A stretch of DNA of 64,000 nt from Natrinema gari JCM 14663 (GCF_000337175.1 NZ_AOIJ01000030.1:19704-83703), one strand, 5' to 3'; counted from the first letter of the stretch, positions 9,224-18,591 are shown. Notes: a model not told the origin generated them from the letters alone. A program made the numbers and translations.

Positions 9224-9253
9224 GGATGTCGATGTGCTGAATGCGTCGTATCG

Positions 9254-10357
9254 TCAGTCGTCGCTCGGTTCCGCGCCCGCACTCGCCGTCTCGGTCGCCG
9301 AGTCCGCCGCCTCGCTGTGACGGGCCTTGACCGCTTCCGGATCGAAGTCGTTCGTGTCCGTATTGGGCTCCAGCCCCGCACGCTCGACAATCTCCAAGTC
9401 CTCGCCGGGTGACTGCCCGCCGGTCGTCAGGTAGTCGCCGGTGAGGAGACCGTCCGCGCCGGCCTCGAGCGGCAGGTGCTGCTCGTCGGGTGCCAAGTTG
9501 ACCTCACGGCCGCCGGTCAGGCGGACCCGCGACTCGGGGTGGAGCAGTTTGTATACCGCAACCGTCTTGACGATCTCGTCGGTCGAGATGTCGACTCCTT
9601 GCTCGGCCAGCGGCGTTCCCGCGACCGGATTGAGCACGTTCACCGGCAGCGAGGAGATCCCGATGTCCTGCAGGGCGATCGCGGCCTCGACCCGGTCGGT
9701 CGGCGTCTCGCCCATCCCGAGGATCACGCCCGCACAGAGGTCCATCCCGGCCTCCTTGGCCACCTCGAGGGTCTCTACCCGGTCCTCGAAGCTGTGCGAA
9801 TCGACGATCTCGGGGAAGTAGTTCGGCGAGGTCTCGATGTTGTGATTGTAGTGATTGATCCCTTCCTCGGCGAGGATCGCGGCCTCTTCCTCGGTCAGAA
9901 TGCCCAGTGAGGCGTCGACCTCGAGATCGCACTCGTCGCGGACGCGGCGGATCGACTCGAGGACTTCTTCCCACTCGTCGGGGCGGTGTTCCTTCGAGAC
10001 GCCCTTCTCGGCGACGACGATGCCGAACCGCTGGGCACCGTCGCGTTCGGCCCGTTTCGCGGCCTCGAGGATCTTCTCGGGGCCGAGGAAGCCGTAGGTG
10101 TCGATGCCGGTGTCGAAGTGGACCGACTGCGCACAGAAGCCACAGTCCTCGGCGCAGTTGCCGGCCTTCGCGTTGACGATCGAGCAGGCGTCGACCGTGC
10201 CGTCGCCGAAGTGATCGCGTACGGCCGCACCCGCCTCCGCGAGCGCGTCGGTCGGCTGGGCCATCAACGCGACCCCGTCGGTCCGATCGAGCCGCTCGCC
10301 GGCCATCACCCGCTCGAGCGCGTCGTCGACCGTCTCGTTTCCAGTCTCGTAAACCAC
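9254..10357 (-). CDS. bioB: Biotin synthase
   Basis: 367 residues from the GTG at 10357. Radical-SAM enzyme that inserts sulfur into dethiobiotin; Cys68, Cys72 and Cys75 (CAEDCGFC) bind the [4Fe-4S] cluster that cleaves SAM. An ATG at 10378 is in frame, but it lies inside the BirA-type operator and only a few bases from the TATA element. TATTATAG-like sequence (10381-10387) is centred 27 bases before GTG 10357, the spacing for a leaderless mRNA starting there. It is the first gene of the operon bioB-bioU-bioF-bioD. The C-terminal tail is acidic and variable. Confidence 0.95.
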   Translation of the reverse strand: MVYETGNETVDDALERVMAGERLDRTDGVALMAQPTDALAEAGAAVRDHFGDGTVDACSIVNAKAGNCAEDCGFCAQSVHFDTGIDTYGFLGPEKILEAAKRAERDGAQRFGIVVAEKGVSKEHRPDEWEEVLESIRRVRDECDLEVDASLGILTEEEAAILAEEGINHYNHNIETSPNYFPEIVDSHSFEDRVETLEVAKEAGMDLCAGVILGMGETPTDRVEAAIALQDIGISSLPVNVLNPVAGTPLAEQGVDISTDEIVKTVAVYKLLHPESRVRLTGGREVNLAPDEQHLPLEAGADGLLTGDYLTTGGQSPGEDLEIVERAGLEPNTDTNDFDPEAVKARHSEAADSATETASAGAEPSDD

Positions 10358-10378
10358 GCTATGATGTGTGGTTAACAA
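10347..10378 (-). promoter_or_regulatory. BirA-type biotin operator overlapping the bioB start
   Basis: On the plus strand the half-sites are TCGTAAACC (10347-10355) and GGTTAACAA (10370-10378), 14 bases apart. The BirA consensus known from bacteria and archaea is TTGTAAACC-N14/15-GGTTAACAA, so only one base differs. The site runs from about -21 to +11 relative to the predicted bioB start, so a bound repressor would block transcription initiation. A bifunctional biotin-protein ligase with a DNA-binding domain should be encoded elsewhere in the genome. Confidence 0.85.
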
Positions 10379-10380
10379 GA

Positions 10381-10387
10381 CTATAAT
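10381..10387 (-). promoter_or_regulatory. TATA element of bioB
   Basis: Reads ATTATAG on the minus strand, centred at 10384, 27 bases before the GTG at 10357. It abuts the outer half-site of the BirA-type operator. Confidence 0.7.
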
Positions 10388-10491
10388 GATTGTGGATTTT
10401 CACGGTGGGTGACCCGTCACGGTCCGTCTCAGTTGTCGCCTTCGTCGACCGCACCTGCGTCGATCGCTGTCAGGTGGTCCGAGTCGACCCG

Positions 10492-11742
10492 TTACCGCGG
10501 TGTCTCCGCGCCCCACTTCTCGAGGGCCGTCGCCAGTTCCGCGTGGTCGTCGGCGTAGGTCTCGAGGTCCGTGCCCGCCATCGAGGCCTCGACGGACTGT
10601 CGGAGCGCTTTCGCACCCGCGTGCGTGCCGTCCGGGTGGCCGTGGATGCCGCCGCCGGCCTGCACGATGATGTCGGTTCCCAGCGCGTCGATGAGTTGAT
10701 CGACCACGCCGGGATGCAGTCCGCCGGAGGCGACCGGGAGGACGGGCCTGAGACCGTGACAGTCGCTCGTGAGCCACTCGTTGATCCCCGGCGTGTCCTC
10801 GTTCGCGAGCTTTCCCAACCCCGCGGTCCCGGTGTGGATGTGGTCGACGCCACAGAGGCGGGCGATCTGGGCGATGACGCGCATCGATACCCCATGGTGG
10901 TCCAGTCGGTCGAAGGCGGCGTGCATCGCGCGGTGGGCGTGGATCGCCAGCCCGTGGTCCTCGCAACGCTCCCGAACCGACTGGACGGCCGCCCAGCCAC
11001 AGGTGATCACGTCGACCATGACGAACCCGCCGCCGTGTTCGGCGACGAGGTCGACCCGCTCGAGCATCTCGGTGGTCTCGGCGGTCACGTTCACGAGGTA
11101 GTCCTTGCGCTCGCCGGTCTCCTCCTGGGCGCGGTCGCGGGCGGCGAGGCTCTCGGCGAGTCGGTCCGCGAAGGGGTTAAACGCCTGATCGGTGAGGTTC
11201 TCGTCGTCTTTCAGCAGGTCGACACCGCCGCGCCAGGCCTCCTCGCCGATCCGGGCATGGGCGTCGGTCGAGAGGCCCACCTTGGGTTTCGGCACCGTCG
11301 CCAACACCGGCCGCTCGCCCGCGTCCAGTTTCTCGCGCGCGACGCTTGGCCCGAACTGCGGGCCCGGGAACCCGCTCGTGATCGATTCCGGCCAATCGCA
11401 GTCCTCGAGTCGGATCGAGTCGACGGCTTTCATCCCCAGGATGTTGCCGGCGATACACGAGAGGATCTGGGGCATGCTGCCGGCCTCGAACAGTGCGGTC
11501 GGGTACGCGACCGTAACCGTCCGTCCGTCAATGCCACAGGCGACTGCACCGAGCTCCGTGAGTTCGTCCTCGTCGACGTGTAAGGCGGCCCAAGTGCCGT
11601 TCGATGACTCCGAGGCGACGCGACTCGCCGCCGCCTCCATCGACATCCCCGCGGCCGGTTCGATCGTGAATTCACAGACTAGTTCCGTCCCAGCGGGCTC
11701 GTATCCGAGGTCCAGAAAGTCGTCGTACTCGATCCCTGTCAT
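10492..11742 (-). CDS. rbcL: Form III ribulose-1,5-bisphosphate carboxylase/oxygenase
   Basis: 416 residues from ATG 11742. Archaeal form III RuBisCO; it carboxylates ribulose-1,5-bisphosphate to two 3-phosphoglycerates. In archaea it serves AMP/nucleoside salvage (with AMP phosphorylase and ribose-1,5-bisphosphate isomerase) rather than a Calvin cycle. 'TVPKPKVG' holds the first active-site lysine, 'GGVDLLKDDEN' the lysine that is carbamylated and the Mg2+ ligands, 'HAHRAMH' and 'HTGTAGLGKL' the histidine and loop 6 regions, and 'ASGGLHPG' and 'GGGIHGHPDG' the phosphate-binding loops. An ATG at 11757 would add five residues; the TATA-like CTATTACT (11771-11778) is too close to it, so 11742 is preferred. 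No salvage partner genes are nearby. Confidence 0.93.
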   Translation of the reverse strand: MTGIEYDDFLDLGYEPAGTELVCEFTIEPAAGMSMEAAASRVASESSNGTWAALHVDEDELTELGAVACGIDGRTVTVAYPTALFEAGSMPQILSCIAGNILGMKAVDSIRLEDCDWPESITSGFPGPQFGPSVAREKLDAGERPVLATVPKPKVGLSTDAHARIGEEAWRGGVDLLKDDENLTDQAFNPFADRLAESLAARDRAQEETGERKDYLVNVTAETTEMLERVDLVAEHGGGFVMVDVITCGWAAVQSVRERCEDHGLAIHAHRAMHAAFDRLDHHGVSMRVIAQIARLCGVDHIHTGTAGLGKLANEDTPGINEWLTSDCHGLRPVLPVASGGLHPGVVDQLIDALGTDIIVQAGGGIHGHPDGTHAGAKALRQSVEASMAGTDLETYADDHAELATALEKWGAETPR

Positions 11743-12016
11743 GATACCGTCCGACATACGACGCGTCGAGTAATAGTGCTTGTGCCGGCTCCCGGCGAGT
11801 CGCTACGAATGGGCAATATATGCCGACTTTAGCCACGAACGACGATTTTCCCGATTGTCTCTCGTTCCGCTCGTATTCTGCCCGATCGTCAACCCCAACC
11901 ACCATCGATGGCCGCTAACGGCCAGTACACTAATATTTCACTTCCCAAATCTATCGCGCCGGGAAAAATTCCGAAAATTAAAGTCGTGTGATAATCCACT
12001 AGTAGCAAGCGGGTTC

Positions 12017-12901
12017 ATGACAGATAGTACGACAAACAGTCCGGGCGACAGTGGGTTCGACGTGGATGCGAGCACCGACGAGCTGTTCGGGGACCTCGAG
12101 GAAACCGACACGGGAACTGGGCAGCGAACGGAACGGGAGGACGACGCCGACGGTGACGAGCCGGACGAGGTCGAAGACAGGACGGCCGCCGAAGTCTTCG
12201 ATCAGCTCCGTGCCGAAACCGCGGACGAGGGCGGTACCGACGACGTGCTCGCGGACGAAACGCCGGACGACATCATCGCGAGCGCGGCGGAGCCGGACCC
12301 CGACCCGGCGACGCCCGTCGACGACGACCTGCTCGCTGACGAGGACGAACTCACGGATCTGCTTCTCACTGGCCGCACGAAAGACGGGGAATTCCTCTGG
12401 GTCGACACCGCTGATTCCGACGACCGACGGGACGACGAACCCGACGATTCCACTCCCCCCACGACTGCGGAGTCCGACAGCGGCGACACCGAGACGCCGA
12501 CCGCCGAGACACAGGCCGACTCACGGACTGCGACGACGACCGCCGGGTCCGTGGAGCCCTCCGACGGCGACCCCACCCTCGAGCACGGGACGGACAGCGC
12601 CGTCGAGCCCGACGCGGCTGCGGTGACCGAAACGGACGCGGAGAGCGACGCCGACGCCACACGCGATACGAACGCCGCTCCGGAGACGCCGTCGGACGCG
12701 GATGCCGACTCGTCGGTCCAACGCGACGAGGCGGAGTCGCGTCTCGAGGACGGGACGGATGCATCCGCGGTCGACGGTCCCGACACGGCCGACCGCGATA
12801 CCGATGCCGACGGGAGTGATCTCGATGCGACCGAGACCGAGTCCGCGGCCGACGACGACGCGGCGGGACTGCTCGGACGAGTGCGGTCGCTGTTCGGCTG
12901 A
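12017..12901 (+). CDS. Highly acidic low-complexity haloarchaeal protein
   Basis: 294 residues from ATG 12017. It is extremely rich in Asp, Glu, Thr, Ala and Ser. The only ordered-looking parts are 'STDELFGDLEE' near the N-terminus, 'LLLTGRTKDGEFLWVDT' around residue 115-130, and a short hydrophobic/basic C-terminus 'AAGLLGRVRSLFG' that may be an amphipathic helix. I do not recognise a function. The central ~150 residues are probably disordered. The gene is monocistronic, divergent from rbcL, with AT-rich DNA (about 11930-12000) upstream that likely contains the promoter. Confidence 0.72.
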   Translation: MTDSTTNSPGDSGFDVDASTDELFGDLEETDTGTGQRTEREDDADGDEPDEVEDRTAAEVFDQLRAETADEGGTDDVLADETPDDIIASAAEPDPDPATPVDDDLLADEDELTDLLLTGRTKDGEFLWVDTADSDDRRDDEPDDSTPPTTAESDSGDTETPTAETQADSRTATTTAGSVEPSDGDPTLEHGTDSAVEPDAAAVTETDAESDADATRDTNAAPETPSDADADSSVQRDEAESRLEDGTDASAVDGPDTADRDTDADGSDLDATETESAADDDAAGLLGRVRSLFG

Positions 12902-13025
12902 TCGTTCCGAGCCCTCGAACGCGCGCCGCGAACCCGCGTCCGGTCGCCGAGAAATCCGCGCCGTCCGTATCGCGACGGCCCGGAACTGACCCGTTGTCCT
13001 TCTCGTCCCGTCGCCTCGAGTCCAA

Positions 13026-13181
13026 TCACACCTCGGGATGCCATGCGAGCCCGTCCCATCGAACCGTGTACGCGTTTGCACCACACTCCGGACATTGCGT
13101 CCCGCCCGTCGTCGGATCGGTCGTCCGCTCCGGGATCGTCTGCGTGGAGCCACAGCGATCACATTCGAGCCAGACCGGCAT
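13026..13181 (-). CDS. Small zinc-ribbon protein
   Basis: 51 residues from ATG 13181. Two knuckles, CDRC and CPEC, are separated by about 18 residues, a classical zinc ribbon; the C-terminus is 'YTVRWDGLAWHPEV'. Such tiny zinc-ribbon proteins are frequent in haloarchaea and mostly uncharacterised. It lies 185 bases after sucD on the same strand. The reading frame is open upstream of the ATG but the upstream part does not look coding. Confidence 0.7.
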   Translation of the reverse strand: MPVWLECDRCGSTQTIPERTTDPTTGGTQCPECGANAYTVRWDGLAWHPEV

Positions 13182-13366
13182 ACTCACACTGACGCGCCGG
13201 ACGACCATGATCGTGCTGCGGGAGAGCGACGGGGGCCGGCGCTGGGCGGTCATAGTACTGGACGCAGGACCTGCCGCCGCTCGAGTGGGCTCGAAACGGG
13301 ACGCGAGACCGCAACGGTCGGCCCGCGATTGCAGTTCCGGACCGACGCCTACGCGAGACGGCAGCG

Positions 13367-14239
13367 TTACGCGAGGAACTCTTCGATGTGGTCGGCGACT
13401 TCTTCGGGGGTGTCGCCGACGGGGACGCCGGCGTCGTTGAGGGCGCTGATCTTGCTCTCTGCGGTTCCCGTGCCGGAGCCGGAGACGATCGCGCCGGCGT
13501 GACCCATCCGCTTGCCCGGCGGTGCGGTGCGGCCGGCGATGAAGCCGGCGACCGGCGTGTCGACGTAGTCGTCGATGAACGCGGCCGCTTCCTCCTCGTC
13601 TTCGCCGCCGATCTCCCCGCACATGACGATGGCGTCGGTGTCGGGGTCGTCCTCGAACAGTTCGAGGGCGTCGACGAAGTCGGTCCCGATGATCGGGTCG
13701 CCACCGATGCCGATGGCGGTCGTCTGGCCGATCCCGCGATTGGTCAAGCTATCGACGACCTGGTAGGTCAGGGTCCCGGAGCGGGAGACGAGCCCGACGT
13801 TCCCCTCGGCGAAGATGTTCCCGGGGAGAATGCCGAGTTTCGCCTCGCCGGGCGTGATGAGGCCGGGACAGTTCGGACCGATGAGTCGGGTCTCCGTCTC
13901 GGAGAGGCGCTTGTTGACGCGCGCCATGTCCTGGGTCGGGATGCCTTCCGTGATCGCGACCGCGAGGTCAAGCTCCGAGTCGAGCGATTCGAAAATCGCG
14001 TCACCGGCAAAGGCCGGCGGAACGAAGATCACGGACGTATCCGCGTTCTCCTCGTCGACGGCCTCGTGGACCGTATCGTAGACCGGCACGCCGCTGACCT
14101 CCTGGCCACCCTTGCCGGGGACCGCACCGGCGACGACGTTGGTGCCGTACTCCATCATCTGTTCGGCGTGGAACTTGCCTTCCCCGCCGGTGATGCCCTG
14201 TACCACGACGCGCGTGTCGTCGTCGACTAGTACGCTCAT
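13367..14239 (-). CDS. sucD: Succinyl-CoA synthetase, alpha subunit
   Basis: 290 residues. The alpha subunit binds CoA and carries the phosphohistidine, here in 'GHAGAIVSG' near residue 240. The N-terminal '[15 protein letters not shown]' is the CoA-binding Rossmann motif. With SucC it interconverts succinyl-CoA and succinate with substrate-level phosphorylation in the TCA cycle. Its ATG overlaps the sucC stop (ATGA, 14236-14239), so it is the second gene of a coupled sucC-sucD operon. Confidence 0.97.
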   Translation of the reverse strand: MSVLVDDDTRVVVQGITGGEGKFHAEQMMEYGTNVVAGAVPGKGGQEVSGVPVYDTVHEAVDEENADTSVIFVPPAFAGDAIFESLDSELDLAVAITEGIPTQDMARVNKRLSETETRLIGPNCPGLITPGEAKLGILPGNIFAEGNVGLVSRSGTLTYQVVDSLTNRGIGQTTAIGIGGDPIIGTDFVDALELFEDDPDTDAIVMCGEIGGEDEEEAAAFIDDYVDTPVAGFIAGRTAPPGKRMGHAGAIVSGSGTGTAESKISALNDAGVPVGDTPEEVADHIEEFLA

Positions 14240-15387
14240 TGGTCGTTCACCTCCCCAGCGTACTCGACAGCACGCTGAACCGCGTCCTCGAGGGTCTGTT
14301 CGACCGTCACGAGGTCCTCGTTGAGAATCTCCATGCCTTCCTCCCAGTTCGTGCCGGCCAGTCGGACGACGACTGGCTTGGGGATCTCATCGAACTGCTC
14401 GAGCGCCTCGTTGATCCCCCGGGCGACCTCGTCGCCGCGGGTGATCCCGCCGAAGATGTTGAAGACGACCGAATCGACGTTGTCGTCGGAGAAGACCATG
14501 TCAAGCGCGTTCGCGATGCGGGCGGCCTTCGCGCCGCCGCCCACGTCGAGGAAGTTGGCGGGTTCGCCGCCGTAGTGGTCGACCAGGTCGAGCGTCGTCA
14601 TCACGAGCCCGGCACCGTTGCCGATGATCCCCGTGTTGCCATCGAGACGGACATAGTCGAAGCCGTACTCGTCGGCCTTCTGCTCGAGATCGTCGCCGCC
14701 GGCCGCTTCCTCTTCCATCTCGGCGAGTTCGGGCTGGCGGAACAGAGCGTCCTCGTCGATGTTCATCACAGCGTCGGCCGCGATGACCTCGTCGTCGGCC
14801 GTGACCATCAGCGGGTTGATCTCGGCGTCGGCTCCGTCTTTGTCGTCCCAGAGCTGGTAGAGCGTGGTGAGGACGCTCGAGACGTCGCGCGCGACCGACT
14901 GGTCGACGCCGGCGTCGTAGACGGCTTTGCGGGCCTGGTATGGGTGCATCCCGAAGGAGGGATCGATGTGTTCGCGGGCGATCGCGTCGGGATCTTCCTC
15001 GGCGACTTCCTCGATGTTGACGCCGCCTTTGGTCGAGACCATCGCGACGGGCTTGCCCTCGCCGCGGTCCATCGTGATCCCCACGTAGAGTTCGTTCACG
15101 AAGTCGACCGCTTCCTCGACGAGGACCCGATCGACGTGATACCCTTTCAGATCCATGCCGAGAATGGAGTCGGCCGCGTCCCGGGCCTCGTCCGCGTCCT
15201 CGACGAGTTTAATTCCGCCGGCCTTCCCACGGCCGCCGACCTGTACCTGCGCTTTCACCGCTACTGGGTATCCGATTTCCTCGGCCGCGGATACCACACC
15301 GTCGACGTCGGACGCGAGTTGCGAGTCCGGCGTCGGAATCCCGGCATCGGCGAAGACGGTCTTCGCCTGATATTCGTGTAATTTCAT
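14236..15387 (-). CDS. sucC: Succinyl-CoA synthetase, beta subunit
   Basis: 383 residues. The N-terminal ATP-grasp domain ('[18 protein letters not shown]', '[11 protein letters not shown]') binds nucleotide. The C-terminal domain ('[14 protein letters not shown]', '[10 protein letters not shown]') contacts the alpha subunit and forms the succinate site. First gene of sucCD. The TATA-like TTTAAG on the minus strand (about 15414-15420) lies about 29 bases before the ATG, consistent with a short or absent leader. Confidence 0.97.
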   Translation of the reverse strand: MKLHEYQAKTVFADAGIPTPDSQLASDVDGVVSAAEEIGYPVAVKAQVQVGGRGKAGGIKLVEDADEARDAADSILGMDLKGYHVDRVLVEEAVDFVNELYVGITMDRGEGKPVAMVSTKGGVNIEEVAEEDPDAIAREHIDPSFGMHPYQARKAVYDAGVDQSVARDVSSVLTTLYQLWDDKDGADAEINPLMVTADDEVIAADAVMNIDEDALFRQPELAEMEEEAAGGDDLEQKADEYGFDYVRLDGNTGIIGNGAGLVMTTLDLVDHYGGEPANFLDVGGGAKAARIANALDMVFSDDNVDSVVFNIFGGITRGDEVARGINEALEQFDEIPKPVVVRLAGTNWEEGMEILNEDLVTVEQTLEDAVQRAVEYAGEVNDQ

Positions 15388-15704
15388 GCCATTCGAACGG
15401 GCGTGCCGACCTTGCTTAAATCATGCCAGTTTCCACTCGCCGCGGGCGTTCTATCGACGTGCAGCAACGACACCGGGTGCGTCACGGCCGTCCTGTTTTC
15501 TCAACCGCTCTCTTTGTGTGGGTTCTCAACTGAGGGCGGGTGTGACCTACCCGCACGTCCGGACTCCGGGCGGATTCCTCGCGATGAAGAGGTCGGCCGA
15601 TCGCTCGGACGGGTCTCCCGCGACGCTCGCGGCGACCGGCCGACAGGAGCCGACACAGCATTCAAACGTCGCCTCTCCTAAGGGCACGGACAAGGGGCAC
15701 CGCC
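15388..15704. other. Divergent intergenic region sucC / ubiA-family gene
   Basis: 317 bases. It carries the sucC promoter (minus-strand TTTAAG around 15414-15420). I see no clear TATA element for the rightward gene and no RNA gene. Confidence 0.5.
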
Positions 15705-16577
15705 GTGAGAAATTCCACCGCGACGCATCGCCCACCCGGCTGGGTGGCATCCGTCAAGACCGGGCTCCGGGTTCTGGTCCATAGCAACCTCTTCATCTCG
15801 CTTGCGACGGTCAGCGTCGCCGTGACGACCGTTCTTCTCGCAAACCTGCCGCTCGAGCCCCTACCGCTGTTCATCGTTTTTGCGGCGACGATGTTCGTCT
15901 ACACCGTCAACCGGTTTACCGACCTCGCGGAGGACGAACGGAACGTCCCACAGCGTGCGGCGTTTACCAAGCGGTACGGAACGCTCTGGTTGGCCGTTGG
16001 GGTCGGCCTCTACGTCGCCGCAGTCGGACTCGCCGTCGCGGTCGGCGTTCCCGGCGCGGTGTACATGTTCCTCCCGCTCGTGGTCGTACTCCTGTACTCC
16101 GTCGGCGGGGTCAAGCAACTCTTTCTCGTGAAGAACCTCGTGGTCGGCTTCGCCTGGGGCGCGATCCCGTTGGGCGTCGGCTACTACTACGGCCAGTTGC
16201 GCTCGCCGGCGATCCTGTTTCTGTTCGGGTATATCACGACCATGATCACCATCGCCGCGGTGATCTTCGACGTGAAGGACATCGAGGGGGACCTCGCGGA
16301 GGGCATCCCGACGGTCCCCAACCTGTTCGGCCCGCGCTGGACCCGCCTCCTGTCGTTGCTGGCGACCGTCGCCGTCGCCGCAGCGGTGATCGCCCTCGTC
16401 GTCGGTGGCGCGATCGCACACGAGTTCCTCGTCGTGCTCGCGATGAACGCCTACGTCTGTGCGTACATCCCCTTCGCGACCACCGATCGCGGGCCGCTGT
16501 ACTACGGGTTCGTCGTCGACGGCGAACACGTCTTCCTCGCGGCCGTCGTCGCCGCGCTCGAGTGGCTGATCTGGTAG
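15705..16577 (+). CDS. UbiA-family prenyltransferase
   Basis: 290 residues, about eight to nine membrane segments. UbiA enzymes transfer a polyprenyl chain to an acceptor within the membrane. The first Asp-rich motif is 'NRFTDLAEDERN' (NDxxDxxxD type) near residue 65. The second is 'DVKDIEGDLAEG' near residue 188. The acceptor cannot be told from sequence; haloarchaeal paralogues make menaquinone precursors or archaeol lipids. The start is uncertain: GTG 15705 is the longest, and GTG at 15744 ('VASVKTG') is also plausible because homology begins there. Single gene, with no operon partner. Confidence 0.85.
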   Translation: MRNSTATHRPPGWVASVKTGLRVLVHSNLFISLATVSVAVTTVLLANLPLEPLPLFIVFAATMFVYTVNRFTDLAEDERNVPQRAAFTKRYGTLWLAVGVGLYVAAVGLAVAVGVPGAVYMFLPLVVVLLYSVGGVKQLFLVKNLVVGFAWGAIPLGVGYYYGQLRSPAILFLFGYITTMITIAAVIFDVKDIEGDLAEGIPTVPNLFGPRWTRLLSLLATVAVAAAVIALVVGGAIAHEFLVVLAMNAYVCAYIPFATTDRGPLYYGFVVDGEHVFLAAVVAALEWLIW

Positions 16578-16713
16578 CGGCTGCGCTCGACGCGACACGC
16601 ACTGGCAGCGTCACGACAGCCAAAAAGGACACGACACCGCGTTCCGTTCGACGGCGAGTGCCGCGACGACAGCGGCCGCTATCGGTCGGCCGTCGACGCT
16701 CGGCTCGGGCGGT

Positions 16714-16941
16714 TCAGTCGCGGTCGGCTTCGCTCCAGTCGCAGTCCTGGCACTTCCAGCCGGTGACGAGTTCGGTGACCGACGGCATGTAAACAACCCG
16801 CAAGACGTTCCCGGTACACTCCGGACACTCTTCGTCGGCCTCCTCGATCGAGTCGACCTCCATCACGGCGTCGCCCTCGACGAGTTCCGCGAGTTTTTCG
16901 GCCGTCACCATTCGCCCCTGAACGACGCGATTCTCGCTCAC
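16714..16941 (-). CDS. Small zinc-binding protein (DUF5795-like)
   Basis: 75 residues from GTG 16941; ATG 16911 is an alternative. The protein has CPEC and CQDC knuckles about 25 residues apart, so a zinc ribbon is likely. The N-terminus 'MSENRVVQGRMVTAEKLAELVEG' is a conserved haloarchaeal pattern I associate with DUF5795; that name is from memory. Function unknown. A minus-strand T5 tract about 90 bases downstream (near 16621-16626) may serve as terminator. Confidence 0.75.
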   Translation of the reverse strand: MSENRVVQGRMVTAEKLAELVEGDAVMEVDSIEEADEECPECTGNVLRVVYMPSVTELVTGWKCQDCDWSEADRD

Positions 16942-17284
16942 ACTCGGGCTACCGGCCGCGATACCCTAAGCGTTTCCTGATTCGGTCGTCGCCTCGAGCG
17001 AGATCGATTGGGGCGGGATCGGAGCGCGTCGCGATCGAAAACCGAAGCGGTTCCAGCGGGTCGGAACCGGGGCCGGCGTCGCAGCGGCCCTCGCTATCGT
17101 CCGTCCGTCGGCAACCCCATCCAGTAGCCGTCAGCGGCGTCCGAGAGCGCGCTTGCGGGTCTCCACCTACCGCATCGTAGTTGCCGAGTCGAAGTGATAT
17201 CAGTGTATCCCGCACAGCATGTGCACGGCGTGCACGCACCGCGGTCGCGGACCGACCGGAAGCGTCCCCGATCACCAGCGGCGG
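16942..17284. other. Intergenic region
   Basis: 343 bases between the small zinc protein and the FilR1-type regulator, both leftward. It holds the presumed promoter of the small gene. I see no supported gene or RNA. Confidence 0.45.
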
Positions 17285-18082
17285 CTACTCGAGGCTGTCC
17301 ATCGCCGTTGCGTGCCGTTCGAGGGCGTCGAATCGATCGATCGCCCACTCCCTGACTCGCGTCTCGGTCGACTCGAGCAGCGCCGTCGGGAGCCCGTTCT
17401 CGTCGTGGACGCCGATCTGAACCGCGTCGTCGACGATCCCCAGATAGAATGGCACTTCGTTGGCGACGACCGCGACGGAAAGCGACTCGGCGTCGGCCAT
17501 CGCCGCGAACGTGTCCGCGACCGGCGGCTCCGTCCGCAGCGTCTCCGCGACTGACTCGGTGACGAGCAACTCGAAGACGGCCCCCGATTCGAGTGCTTCC
17601 CGCGACGTCTCGAGCGGTTTCGCCGCCGTCGCCGGCAGCATGGCCCTGACGTACTCCGCGTCGGAGAGACTCGCCGCGCGGTATTCGGTCGGCGCGTAGG
17701 GGTTTGCCGTCGTGGACTCGACGACCGTCGCGTCGACCAGCCCCTCGAGATCGAAGTCGAGTTCGATCGCCGGAATCCGCTCGAGCACCGGCCGTAACCG
17801 AACCATCGCGTCGACCCGGTCCAGCGTTTCCGTCACCGCCCCCGTCGCGAGGGCCCCGGCCGACGTGAGTTCGTACCGTCGACCCCGTTCGCGGAGCAGT
17901 CCGCGTTCTCCCAATCCATCCAGATTTCGTTGTAGCGTCGTTCGCACGACATCGACCTCGGCCCGTAGCGCATCCTTCGAAACGGCACCCTCCGCTGCCA
18001 GCGTCTCGAGGATCCGTACTCGGGTCGGTGAACGCGCCACGTACTCGAGCGTCTCGATCGCAGCCCCCGTTCGATCACCCAT
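17285..18082 (-). CDS. HTH transcriptional regulator with FilR1-like domain
   Basis: 265 residues from ATG 18082. An N-terminal winged helix (about residues 10-75: 'ARSPTRVRILETLAAEGAVSKDALRAEVDVVRTTLQRNLDGLGERGLL') is followed by a domain typical of FilR1/methanogenesis regulatory-type proteins ('YLGIVDDAVQIGVHDENGLPTALLES'). These are abundant in haloarchaea as single-component regulators with unknown ligands. ATG 18082 is preferred over codons 25 residues upstream because the added stretch is basic and not homologous. No obvious target gene adjoins it. Confidence 0.83.
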   Translation of the reverse strand: MGDRTGAAIETLEYVARSPTRVRILETLAAEGAVSKDALRAEVDVVRTTLQRNLDGLGERGLLRERGRRYELTSAGALATGAVTETLDRVDAMVRLRPVLERIPAIELDFDLEGLVDATVVESTTANPYAPTEYRAASLSDAEYVRAMLPATAAKPLETSREALESGAVFELLVTESVAETLRTEPPVADTFAAMADAESLSVAVVANEVPFYLGIVDDAVQIGVHDENGLPTALLESTETRVREWAIDRFDALERHATAMDSLE

Positions 18083-18261
18083 CACGTCTCGGTTCTCCAA
18101 CCGAGCCCACTTTATCGCACTGGCCACTGCCGGGGCGCTTCGTCCCCGTACCCGCAATCCGAGCGACCGCTATGGTCGAGCGCTGTAACCGATTGGGACG
18201 CCGTGATCGGCCTGTGTCTGCGGGCACAATCGTATAGACGGTCACGGCCGAACCAGCGAAT

Positions 18262-18591
18262 ATGGAGACGCGCTGGGCGACCGTCGACGGCGTCACCCTC
18301 GAACTACCGGCCGACAGTACCGTCAACGAACTCCGGGACGCGCTCTACAAACCCGACGACGCGGTGCTGGTCGCGGTAACGGGTGATCTCGTCTCGGTCG
18401 TCCACGACGAGGATCGACGGCTCTCCGAACTGGTCGCCGGCTGTGCCGAGACCTATTACTTCCGGCGGCGGGACGGTCCCGAGCGAAACGACCTGCTGGC
18501 CGCGCCGGAACTCGAGGACGCACTGGCCGACTCGAGCGACGGCCGGGAGGTTGCCGAGACGACGTTCCAGCGGCCGGGCATCGACCACTAG
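18262..18591 (+). CDS. Conserved haloarchaeal protein, unknown function
   Basis: 109 residues. Short strands and one helix in the first ~70 residues ('VTLELPADSTVNELRDALYKPDDAVLVAVTGDLVSVVHDEDRRL') suggest a small alpha/beta fold similar to a beta-grasp; this is only a pattern impression. The C-terminal third is acidic. It converges with the MOSC gene and their stop codons overlap through a CTAG palindrome at 18588-18591. No function is assigned. Confidence 0.7.
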   Translation: METRWATVDGVTLELPADSTVNELRDALYKPDDAVLVAVTGDLVSVVHDEDRRLSELVAGCAETYYFRRRDGPERNDLLAAPELEDALADSSDGREVAETTFQRPGIDH

